Positions 1 through 10,700 of a stretch of DNA of 64,000 nucleotides are shown here, in pieces. Source of the DNA: Pachyseris speciosa (lineage: Eukaryota; Cnidaria; Anthozoa; Scleractinia; Pachyseridae); NCBI GenBank assembly GCA_016490735.1, contig JAEMWC010000256.1, positions 89,501 to 153,500 of the forward strand. Reading direction: 5' to 3'. The position numbers and the translations under genes are program-made. Position 1 is the stretch's first letter, and the number at the start of each line of letters is the position of its first letter. Below the pieces are notes generated by a model. That model was not told where the DNA came from, did not search any database, and was given only the letters and a program-made list of their open reading frames with translations.

Positions 1-1
1 A

Positions 2-512
2 CGGAGGATAATCTTACAGCAAAGCAAAGACAAGCGTTCAATACGAAACCTCAATACACAATCTTAAACGAGCCGACAAAGGGAGCACTACAGTCGTTAT
101 GGATACCCTTGATAAAATTAGAGAGGGCAAAGAACAAGTTTCCGATCAGAAATTTTACACCTCCCTCACACAACCTATGGTATCCTTAACCGCGACTAAA
201 GTGAAAAATATCGTCAACACTTTGTTCAAGAATGGAGACATTGAAGCAAGGACCTGCGAAATGTCGCCTGAACGTATTGTTTTCCTCGACACTGAAGTTT
301 TCAAAGGCTCAGGTTTCGTTAACGGCAATCTACTTGATGTCCAAACACATTTTAAGCCTACAGAAACTTTCTAATATACGCATTTCTTCTCATGTCGCCT
401 TCTCAGTGTTAAGAAGGGATTCATTAAAGGAGAGACATTGCGTCTTTTGAGAACAAACTCAGTCAAAGAAAATTTCGAGTCACTCAAACGGCATTTTCAA
501 TCCCGATTACTC
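2..512 (+). pseudogene. Penelope-like reverse transcriptase fragment, internally deleted
   Basis: Three pieces of an RT-like protein are readable. A first frame has EDNLTAKQRQAFN. A second (about 75-270) has RADKGSTTVVMDTLDKI and KFYTSL, the N-terminal ADKGxxxVVMD motif of Penelope-like elements. It then jumps directly to CEMSPERIVFLDTEVFKG, LDVQTHFKPTETF and, past a stop at 372, KKGFIKGETLRLLRTNS. FLDT, KPT and LRLLR are the palm/thumb signatures. The segment between, including the catalytic YxDD region, is missing. With a frameshift and stops it is a dead fragment. Confidence 0.7.
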
Positions 513-556
513 CTCTAGAGTTCATCATAGCGGAGCTCCGGCGGAGCACCATACTT

Positions 557-588
<32 letters not shown>

Positions 589-624
589 AAAATGGCTAGC
601 GGTATTGCTCGTGGGCGCGTACGC

Positions 625-653
<29 letters not shown>
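625..653. repeat. (GAC)n microsatellite
   Basis: About ten copies of gac in a CpG-rich patch between the Penelope-like fragment and an AT-rich (TAA-like) run at 665-700. Confidence 0.9.
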
Positions 654-655
<2 letters not shown>

Positions 656-720
656 AATCGCCCAATAATTAATAATATACTAATAATAATCATAATAATC
701 CAACATGGCGGCCATACTCC

Positions 721-961
721 AGGGCCGGGTTGTTCGAAAGCCGATTAACCCTAATCCAAGATTAAAAATTAACCAAGGAGTTTATTTCTCTATCCACAAA
801 CATTGTTAGACGCTGATATCCTACAGAATTTAAGATTATAGGACGTCAATCCTGAAAAGCAAAAATCAGCGAAAGAAACTTTCATCCAAAAGACAAAAAC
901 TGCAACCAAAGTTTACGCTAATCCTAGATTAAGTTAATCGGCTTTCGAACAACCGGGCCCT
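721..961. mobile_element. MITE with ~45-bp terminal inverted repeats
   Basis: The left end agggccgggttgttcgaaag and following bases (721-765) are matched in inverse by the right end (about 913-961, ctttcgaacaaccgggccct). The 241-bp element has no coding capacity. No clear target duplication is visible, so the superfamily is left open. A fragment with a similar end (gttgttcaaagagcggataac) occurs near 10695-10722. Confidence 0.7.
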
Positions 962-2135
962 GCGTACATCTTTGATATAGGGCATCCGTGTCATGGCTAA
1001 TTGACACCTGTCAAAACAAGGTTTCCGCTGACCAGTATCACGTGACCATATCGCGGGCTCAAGTTAGAGCTCATCGAGGTCCGCTGTTTTTTTTGAAGTT
1101 GACCGCTGAACAGGTAATGGTTTTCAATTGGATCGCAGGCCCAAGTCAAGTTAATTTAACCAAAACGAGACACCCATGCCACAACGAGGCTTAACTTTTC
1201 GCGCGCTTTCTGCGGTTCGAGATTTCACATTCAGTTGGTGTCTTCATTTTGAGCAAAACAACATCATCTTCGAAGTTCAGTTTCTGTCTCTTAATTCGCA
1301 CAAAGGGCATAAAAATCAAGAACTACTTAAAAGATACTCGGGAAGGTGAATTTTGAACTGGAAAATGGAAGAGCAAAAGGTTGTTCGCAGGAAATTCTTC
1401 AATTTTTGGATCCACTTCTATGGCGCCCGGATTGTGTGGTTGAAAAACAAAATGATTTAATGCTTCAGGGCTTGTTCACTTTACCGCGACATCTTGCAGC
1501 TCACCAAGAAAGTTCTTAACAACTCACCGGCATTAATGGGAGGAACGAGTAGCTCACACTTGGTGGAAGAAGTTCTTTCTTTGAACAAACCGTTTGCTAT
1601 TTTTGTAGATGCGTGTTTTTACTATAGTGGATCGATGCGTATTTTCAAGTGGTAGAAACCTCGACAACACAGGTAACTTAAATAAATTCAAGCTTAGCAT
1701 TTGGTTTAATCATTGTTAATTTTGTTCAGGAAGGAAACTTGTATTTCTGTCTCGAATGGATATAAATACAGTCTACTCGTTTTGGACACAAAGAAGTAGC
1801 TAGTTGAATTGTTTGTTTGTTGTTTTACAAGCGAACGAGTGTTTTCCTCCGCTTGGCTGACTGCACATGTTTTTCGGCGTCTGTGTTTCTGCAGTGTTAA
1901 AAACTGAAAGAAACGTTTGCCCTTATGTTATTAACACGTAATCGCAATGAATCCTCGTAAAATTAAGGATTAGTATCACTTATGTTTTGCGCGATGAGAG
2001 CAATTTCAGGAACTTTCTGAAAACTGGCACAAGTGATATCTACTCGGCCCCATGCGATTACCTATCCAAACTATCAGGATTGTTTTCGTTTTCCTCTTTT
2101 CTAGGACAATTAAGCTATGTCTAAACTTAACGTAC
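962..2135. other. Non-coding stretch, nothing assigned
   Basis: No exon with credible splice sites and protein similarity on either strand. The segment about 980-1195 (caagttagagctcatcgagg and neighbours) has the look of a dispersed repeat, but no second copy is present in this window. Confidence 0.4.
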
Positions 2136-2570
2136 TATGAAATATGTTTGTTAAGTCCCGGCTAAAAGATCAAACATTTTCTTCCATTAACGTGTTTGTC
2201 AAACATAACGTTTGGTGGCTAAACGCAAAACAATGTTTGACCAAACACGGGACCAAGTGAGTCCAAAATAAATGATTTTTGCGTATTACTGCTGAAATTT
2301 TCGACGTTACGTGGCTCATTTGCTTGCTTTTTACCGTTTGTACACGATTTGTTTGTTGGGGTGGCTAAACGATCAAACATTTGTTCGTAATGCGAAATTT
2401 TTGATGAACATGTTTGATTTCGATCAAACATGGAAAGCCATTTAATGCACTATTGTGAGAGGTGGCTAAACCGTCAAACATGCTCGTCCAACGATGTTGG
2501 ATGAAAATATTTGATCATTCTTTGATTGCTAAATTTGTTTTTGAACAAACACACGTGTCGACTGTATTGT
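2136..2570. repeat. Diverged repeat built on gtggctaaac / tcaaacatgttt motifs
   Basis: The phrases gtggctaaacg-tcaaaca recur at about 2215, 2361 and 2463, and the palindromic word aaacatgtttg recurs in both orientations. The look is of an old AT-rich non-autonomous element, internally repetitive, without coding potential. Confidence 0.5.
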
Positions 2571-3523
2571 TTTCTCGTAATGTTTTGATGTTTTTGAACC
2601 GCGGTCAATTCCCGTTGTCTGCTCTAAACATAAAATATTGGCGCAAGGAAAGCCGTGCGGTGTTCTTCAATACCATTAAAAAAATAATAATCGTGGATCT
2701 CCGCTTTTAGGCTTGGCTAAATCTATATATTAACCATAATGGCTGAAGTTAATTTCTCATCAACAAAAGAGGCTTTACAAACAAAAACTAAGACATCAAA
2801 CGAAATTTTGCCACTAGTTACTACATACAACCCGGCTTCACCGAATCTTAAAAAAAAAAAGATTCTTATGAAACACTGGCATCTCATTTCAGACAACCCT
2901 AATCTCGCTCAAATATTTTCTAACGCCCCTATTGTCTCTTATCGGAAGGACAAATCGCTCAAAGACTTTCTAGTCCGAGCAAAAATCCCTTCCCCAGATT
3001 AAAACAACAAAAACAGGAGTTATATGCGGTAAGGAGGGTGACAATATTACGATCATTTTTTTAACTTGCCTTCTGATGTAGACGAGGCTTAAAAGGTATA
3101 ACACAATCCACAAAGCCATGATTTCAGCCAATCAATGTCCCTTTGTACAGTAAATCAATGAATTTATATCTTATCTCGAACATATTCGGTAAAAATAAAG
3201 AGGAAACTTTTTGTTTTGATCAAAGTTATTTGTAAACTTTCAATCCACTTGAGTCTTCAGAGAATTTTTGCAAGTTTTACCCTATTATAGTCTCCAGAAC
3301 TGTTTCAGAAATATGGATTTTGTTTCTGGCTACTCGTCTCGTAACACACGGTCCTAATAACTTTCTCAATCGCCCTCACAAAACTTAAACTAGCCATAAT
3401 TTGGGGTTCCTTGTGTCTAGTATTTGCGAGATAACCTCTGCATTATTTTCTTGAAATACCTGGGCTTGGACATGAAGGTTCCTTTGAAGTTCCCGTGTTT
3501 CCTTGTTCATCTACAGAGAAAAA

Positions 3524-3524
<1 letters not shown>
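2571..3524. other. Non-coding stretch, nothing assigned
   Basis: AT-rich. The open frame at 2739-3002 has no recognisable domain, codon bias or splice sites and is not called. No trace of the expected transmembrane or phosphatase exons on the minus strand. Confidence 0.4.
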
Positions 3525-3525
<1 letters not shown>

Positions 3526-3575
<50 letters not shown>

Positions 3576-3576
3576 C
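3526..3576. repeat. (AAT)n microsatellite
   Basis: Seventeen or so uninterrupted aat triplets. It borders the SINE-containing block on its tail side and may be its 3' microsatellite tail. Confidence 0.9.
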
Positions 3577-3579
3577 ACT

Positions 3580-4351
3580 TTATTTAAGTCTCAAATGTAT
3601 TTAGCCGAGCACAGATGCTCTACTCATTGGGGAGACTAAATCAAATCAACTCTAAACAAATCAAATGAAATCAACTGTTGGTTTTTGGGGAGAGGGGGAA
3701 ACCGGAGTACCCGGAGAAAAACCTCTCGGAGCAGAGTAGAGAACCACTCTCTCTCTCCTCTCGGAGCAGAGAAGAGAACCACTCTCACTCTCCTCTCGGA
3801 GCAGAGAAGAGAACCACTCTCACTCTCCTCTCGGAGCAGAGAAGAGAACCACTCTCACTCTCCTCTCGGAGCAGAGAAGAGAACCACTCTCACTCTCCTC
3901 TCGGAGCAGAGAAGAGAACCACTCTCACTCTCCTCTCGGAGCAGAGAAGAGAACCACTCTCACTCTCCTCTCGGAGCAGAGAAGAGAACCACTCTCACTC
4001 TCCTCTCGGAGCAGAGAAGAGAACCACTCTCACTCTCCTCTCGGAGCAGAGAAGAGAACCACTCTCACTCTCCTCTCGGAGCAGAGAAGAGAACCACTCT
4101 CACTCTCCTCTCGGAGCAGAGAAGAGAACCACTCTCACTCTCCTCTCGGAGCAGAGAAGAGAACCACTCTCACTCTCCTCTCGGAGCAGAGAAGAGAACC
4201 ACTCTCACTCTCCTCTCGGAGCAGAGAAGAGAACCACTCTCACTCTCCTCTCGGAGCAGAGTAGAGAACCACTTATGACGCCGAGTCCAGGAATCGAACC
4301 CGGGACACATTGGTGGAAGGCGAGCGCTCTCACCACTGCGCCACCTCAGCT
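3580..4351 (-). mobile_element. tRNA-derived SINE enlarged by an internal minisatellite
   Basis: Read on the minus strand it starts with a tRNA-like head: box A about 4343-4324 (TGGCGCAGTGGTGAGAGCGC) and box B about 4301-4291 (GGTTCGATTC), as in RNA polymerase III promoters. The body carries the words ctccgggtactccggtttcc near 3690-3720, which recur in the opposite orientation at 18387-18540. Between head and body sits the 35-bp tandem array (3722-4273). An 18-base C run follows the head at 4352-4369. Confidence 0.75.
3722..4273. repeat. 35-bp minisatellite, about 16 units
   Basis: The unit contains ctcggagcagagaagagaac followed by cactctcactctc. The word tcgga recurs every 35 bases at 3726, 3761, 3796 and so on to 4251. 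Inner units are identical, while the first and last units carry gagtagag instead of gagaagag. Since 35 is not a multiple of 3 and no unit holds a stop in these frames, long repetitive ORFs appear in several frames (for example 3678-4445); they are not genes. Confidence 0.95.
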
Positions 4352-4706
4352 CCCCCCCCCCCCCCCCCCAATGGATGACATCATCACCAAAAGCACTATA
4401 TACAATACGTGCACTAATTACATTTTTTTTTTCCAGAGTAACTAAATTCAACAGGTTGTGTTTCCGCAGTTACGATTCGCTCCTTAAAAATTAGGCGAAA
4501 CTTTACTTAGAAATCAAATTCATGCTCTCAACCGTCTTCTGCTGGTATAATCTATATTACTGAGTCAATTCTTTATCCATGTTTCCTTCCCATTACAGCT
4601 TGGATTTATTCAAGACTCTCCGATGTGTAGCTATGAACTATGGTGGACCATATCTTTTTTATCGCTTACTACCTGCGATAGAATTTTAAGCCCATAAGGT
4701 TCTTAC

Positions 4707-4776
4707 CTTCCTTCACTTCAACCTTGGCGATAAGTCTTGCAACGCCAATAAGAAATTGATCTTCAGCAGAACGTTT
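4707..4776 (-). CDS. Exon w19: end of RPTP membrane-proximal domain
   Basis: Phase 0 to phase 1, 70 bp; acceptor TTTCAATCTCCAG, donor GTAAGA. Reads KRSAEDQFLIGVARLIAKVE then VKE, the last strand (xxxLxAKV) before the transmembrane segment in this family. The next exon is not seen between 1 and 4700, so the transmembrane helix and phosphatase domains should lie off the left edge. Short exon; support comes from splice sites, phase and context. Confidence 0.75.
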
Positions 4777-7700
4777 CTGGAGATTGAAATACAATACAGA
4801 AAAATGTAAGAATTTTTCATAACAGAAAACAAGAACAAAGTTGTGCCGTTTAGGACGTTTTTTAAATTTTTGTTGCTCTTCTCTTCGTCGTCATCGTTAA
4901 CGAAATTGTTTTTTTTTTTTTTGCTTTCTTAAATCTGCCACCATTAACGGAAATGTTGGGCAGCAACAAGAAAATGAAGCCAACGAACGAAAATAACACC
5001 AGTAAAACAAGAACTACAAATTCAATGATGCCGAGAACTCGAATAATCTTACACCAACACCCAAAAAAGATTATTATCACCATCTTTATCATTACCATTG
5101 TAAAATGAATGATTTGCTATTTTTGCTTGGTTTCATATCGTTTGTAGTCATTTCTAATCCATAATGCACCATACCTTTGACTTGATTGATAATCCCCTGG
5201 AATAGATGTTATACTTTTGCCCACCAGACAGCTCCTTATTGACAAAACCACCGTACTCCTTCCCATCTCCAAGTAGAAAATTCAGACGCGTTTTCACCTC
5301 CCCAGAAGGAATTTGAGCCGCAACATAAACATCAGTTCCTAAATTTTTCCAGTCACAAACAGGGTCTGTCCATTCCTTCACAAGATGCACCACGACTTGG
5401 TAATAACTGAAAACAGGAAGCACAAACCATACATTTTTACAAAGGATTTGAATAATAATGGCAACGGCGGCATGTGAGCACGGTTCCAAATTTGGACGTT
5501 TTGACTATTAAAATCGGTCTAAAAGGAACACTAACTTAATTTGCGATTTGGTGGGATAATTTTTTCGAACAATTTTGTTGAATATCCAATAAATGGATAA
5601 AGTGCCACGTTTCTAATGACATCTACAAACGGTTAAACGTTCTAGTCTTCTCGGATAAGGACGATAAACCGTAGGCCCCGTCTCACAGTACTTTCACTTA
5701 ATTTGACTTTGGGGGACGTAACAGAATTCTGGCTGTGACCACCCCTAGTGTCTGTCTTAATTCGATATTCACATTATGGGGGCTCTCATTAGTTACTTCA
5801 TTAATTGTAAACTGCACTAGCAGTCTGGTAAAGTCCCCCAGCCAGTGCTGTAAACCACCATGAGACTATGTGATATGAGTGGTATATAAATACATTACCA
5901 TTACCATTATGATTCGAGCTGGAGTGGAGTGCCAAGTGGAGTGATTTCGTTTTATAGGAACAGTTAATCAAAATCAGCTCTAAACCACTTGGCACATTAA
6001 TCCTGAGCTTGCATGCGATACAAATCTTGACCTCATATCATAACCAACGAACTTGGCCTCCTACATTTATGATTAACAGTAAGGTACCTGATGGGTCCAT
6101 TGTCCTGCGGTGCAGACCAAATAGTCACATTGACGGATGGCTCAGTTACACTGAGCACTGGTGGCTCCTGAAAAACTGGAGCAACGGGGGCTGCAAGTAC
6201 CAACGCAAGAGATTAGGTGATGCCCAGCCATCGGTACCACATTCGTGAACCCTCATGAAAGTCCCATTACTTAAGAATTCCTGGAGTTTAATTCACTGCA
6301 TAGACACAGGGACAAGCACGGCTGTATGCATGTCGTTTTCTTGGTCCAAAATAAAAACAAACAAACAAACAGCAAGTAGTTAGTTTTGGAAAAAAGGTAA
6401 ATAAACCCCAGGAAGTTAACAAGAATCTTGTCAATTTTACTAAAGACAGCATATTATACTGCTTATAAAACACTCAAAAGGTGTCTGAATTCTGACTGGT
6501 TGAGAGGAGTACAAATTAATCCCAAACTGTACTCCGTTGGAGTACCTATAATGTTTCCATGTCAACGATGCGTGAGCACAGCCAAACTAGTCGGCAATTT
6601 GAACGTCAACAAAAGCAATGTGACGTGCTTGAGAACTAAGAGGACAACAAGCAATGAATTAGCACACACACCAGAACTATGCACACAAAACTGAAGCAAC
6701 GAACACCAACAAAAAGCAATGTGACGTGCTTGAGAACTAAGAGGACAACAAGCAATGAATTAGCACACACAACAGAACTATGCACACAAAACTGAGCCAA
6801 CGAACACCAACAAAAACCAATGTGACGTGCTTGAGAACTAAGAGGACAACAAGCAATGAATTAGCACACACACCAGAACTATGCACACAAAACTGAGCCA
6901 ACGAACACCAACAAAAACCAATGTGACGTACTTGAGAACTAAGAGGACAACAAGCAAAGAATTAGCACACACAACAGAACTATGCACACAAAACTGAACC
7001 AACGAACACCAACAAAAAGCAATGCGACGTACTTGAGAACTAAGAGGACAACAAGCAATGAATTAGCACACACCAGAACTATGCACACAAAACTGAACCA
7101 ACGAACACCAACAAAAAGCAATGTGACGTGCTTGAGAACTAAGAGGACAACAAGCAATGAATTAGCACACACACCAGAACTATGCACACAAAACTGAACC
7201 AACGAACACCAACAAAAAGCAATGTGACGTGCTTGAGAACTAAGAGGACAACAAGCAATGAATTAGCACACACAACAAAACTAAGCACACAAAACTGAGC
7301 CAACGAACACCAACAAAAGCAATGTGACGTGCTTGAGAACTAAGAGGACAACAAGCAATGAATTAGCACACACAACAAAACTATGCACACAAAACTGAGC
7401 CAACGAACACCAACAAAAAGGAATGTGACGTGCTTGAGAACTAAGACGACAACAAGCAATGAATTAGCATGCACACACCAGAACTATGCACACAAAACTG
7501 AACCAACGTACACCAACAAAAAGCAATGTGACGTGCTTGAGAACTAAGTGGACAACAAGTAATGAATTAGCACACACAACAGAACTATGCACACAAAACT
7601 GAGCCAACGAACGTCAACAAAAAGCAATGCGACGTGCTTCAGAACTAAGAGGACAACAAGCAATGAATTAGCACACACACCAGAACTATGCACACAAAAC

Positions 7701-10700
7701 TGAACCAACGTACACCAACAAAAAGCAATGTGACGTGCTTGAGAACTAAGTGGACAACAAGTAATGAATTAGCACACACAACAGAACTATGCACACAAAA
7801 CTGAGCCAACGAACGTCAACAAAAAGCAATGCGACGTGCTTCAGAACTAAGAGGACAACAAGCAATGAATTAGCACACACACCAGAACTATGCACACAAA
7901 ACTGAACCAACGAACACCAACAAAAAGCAATGTGACGTGCTTGAGAACTAAGTGGACAACAAGCAATGAATTAGCACACAGAACAGAACTATGCACACAA
8001 ACCTGAGCCAACGAACGTCAACAAAAAGCAATGCGATGTGCTTCAGAACTAAGAGGACAACAAGAAATGAATTAGCACACACACCAAAACTATGCACACA
8101 AAACTGAGCCAACGAACACCAACAAAAAGCAATGTGACGTACTGGAGAACTAAGAGGACAACAAGCAATGAATTAGCACACACACCAGAACTATGCACAC
8201 AAAACTGAACCAACGTACACCAACAAAAAGCAATGTGACGTGCTTCAGAACTAAGAGGACAACAAGCAATGAATTAGCACACACACCAGAACTATGCACA
8301 CAATACTGAACCAACGAACACCAACAAAAAGCAATGTGACGTGCTTGAGAACTAAGAGGACAACAAGCAATGAATTAGCACACACACCAGAACTATGCAC
8401 ACAAAACTGAGCCAACGAACGTCAACAAAAAGCAATGCGACGTGCTTCAGAACTAAGAGGACAACAAGCAATGAATTAGCACACACACCAGAACTATGGA
8501 CACAAAACTGAGCCAACGAACACCAACAAAAAGCAATGTGACATGCTTGAGAACTAAGAGGACAACAAGCAAAGAATTAGCACACACACCAGAACTATGC
8601 ACACAAAACTGAACCAACGTAATTTTGTTGAATTATACTACGAAAATTTAACAAACAGGTATTCATGGTCTTAAAAGTTCTAACATTGCAATCACCTAAA
8701 TGCTCGCGAGATTTCGAGGATTTTCAAAATCACTCGTATTATTGTACTTGAAGTCGTTCGATTCCCTCTACATGCTGTGGAGGGAAAAATGTCAGTCTTC
8801 AAGCAAAGTTGGCGCATTGTAATAGTCATTTTAGTTGAAAAATAAAGCATCTTCCTAGAGAAGGAAAGGTATAATTTGACCGGATTTTGTTTAATTTCTT
8901 TTGTTTTGCCGTCTTGATGGTCCTTGCACAAAGCCTCTGTCATAACAGTTGGAACATTTCTTTTGTTTAATGCCAGATTTGCTCAGACTTTTGGCGCTGC
9001 TTAACATTCAGACAACACTTAATTTTTGTGTTACAAAAAGTACTCAACCTACCATCCTTCAGCGTTTCGCTTGATACCACTGTGCTGTTGTCGCCAGGAC
9101 CACAGTGTGTTGTAGCAAATATCATAAAGTTGTACTTTGTACCCGGATACAGATTGTCAACCGTCAATGTTAAAGATGCCGTTTCCACATTTCTAGCATC
9201 TAAGAAGCCCGGATAATAATCTTTGCTGCCTTCATAAATTACCTGCACGGGGTATACAGTGAATCAATGATATACATATTATTGCATCTTAATTAAGTCG
9301 CATCCCTCGTAAGCGACCGCTCAGGTGGTGGCTTACAAGAGTAGACATATAGGGATTTCCTATAAGGGCAGAGCTCGAGTGGGAGGAGGTAAGGTGACAC
9401 ACAAGTTCGATAATTGCCCCGTGTACCTTAAGGTGATAAGAATGTTACAGTCTGTTCTGTAAAGGACTGAAAGAAAAGCAGTCCAAACAACATTTGCATC
9501 AATGACAGCACTATTTATCTGCATGGATAATTCCTGAGAATGCTGTCCATTCATCGTCTCTTTTCTCGCAGCACTTTCATAAGCTCATGCAGTTCAGCGA
9601 ATTAACACTTGGTCTTGGAACTTCCCTTTTGTCTAGTACCAGTGCATACATTTGCAAATAAATAGGAAGGAACGCACAACAAGAAGGAGGGGGCTGGGTG
9701 GGGTTTATGACCAATTATGTCCTCCACCTAGATCCAACAGTGATCTTCCAGAGATGCTTGACTACGAGAGCATCATTTTAATTGTATCAAAGTTCCCACG
9801 GCCTCTTACCAGTCGGTGACTCAGATTAACTTGGAAAGCGTCCTTATAAAGCCTGGGAATTTTCACTTGAAATTTTGGGCAGCTATCACTCTTTAGGTGA
9901 GCAGTTGAAGCAAGAAAACAAAAATCTCGTGAAACTAACTTGGTTGTTTTGACTTAAGCAAACGAGTGAGACTCCACCAGAAAAGGGAAATTGAAATGCA
10001 GCGTTTAAAGGTCCACGTTTCTAGTTTTGAGTACTTCTCTACGCTCTCTATCTGTGAACGCCAACAAGTTATCTACTGTGAGAATGAATACATGAAAATC
10101 ATATATTTGAACTGCAGATTAAAGAATGAATATATGAATGATCATCACAATTATGAACACTATTTAGGCAGAAGTGAAAATAAAGCATGGAGAAAAAAAT
10201 CAGGATTGTTCGGGATTTGAACCCATGACCTCTGCGATACCGGTGCAGTGCTCTACCAACTGACCTAAGTTAACCACTGCTAAAGAAAAAAATTACCGTG
10301 TATTTCTGTACATAGTCCCCGTGTAGTATTGGTTTCTTCCATCGTAGGGTTACTGTTCGTTTTTCAGCTTTCTGTGTACTGACGTCACTTGGTGGACCAG
10401 GAACTGGTGAAATGGAATGTGAAGTACTTGTTACGGTAGTCCTGGCACCACCGTTTCTAAACTAATTTAGTCCGTAATAAATCCTGAGCTATCACCACTA
10501 CACAATCTGCAGTATCACTTTCCTAGTGGGATGTTATGCCAGGCAAAAGATGGGATCACCGAGCTTATTTGTGAGCTGTTATCACTTAAACCAAAATCAG
10601 GAGTGTTTTATATGGTTATATTGTTACTATGGTAACATTTTACAACGCGAAAATTGTCATCACTTGTTTAATAATGATTGGGCATCTCTCGCCCCAGTTG

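Noticed and set aside
988..1194. 68-codon frame as a small gene
   Set aside because: Starts at GTG, has no recognised domain and lies in repeat-like sequence.
2739..3002. 87-codon plus-strand frame as a gene
   Set aside because: No domain recognised; it could be a relic of a retroelement N-terminus, but nothing in the sequence proves it.
3678..4445. Open frames of about 255 and 197 codons rich in RSREENHSHSPLG repeats
   Set aside because: They are direct translations of the 35-bp minisatellite in several frames; no start context, splice sites or known domain.
6088..6167. Shorter form of exon w17 using the TTTTTCAG acceptor
   Set aside because: With the phase left by exon w16 it runs into a stop after a few codons; the upstream CTTGCAG acceptor restores the conserved APVAPVFQEPP sequence.
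6939..7202. Repetitive frames on both strands, e.g. LAHTPELCTQN
   Set aside because: They arise from the 101-bp satellite; neighbouring units break the frame.
6595..8621. Regular array considered as a CRISPR
   Set aside because: Units are continuous 101-bp tandem repeats with no variable spacers, and the genome is eukaryotic.
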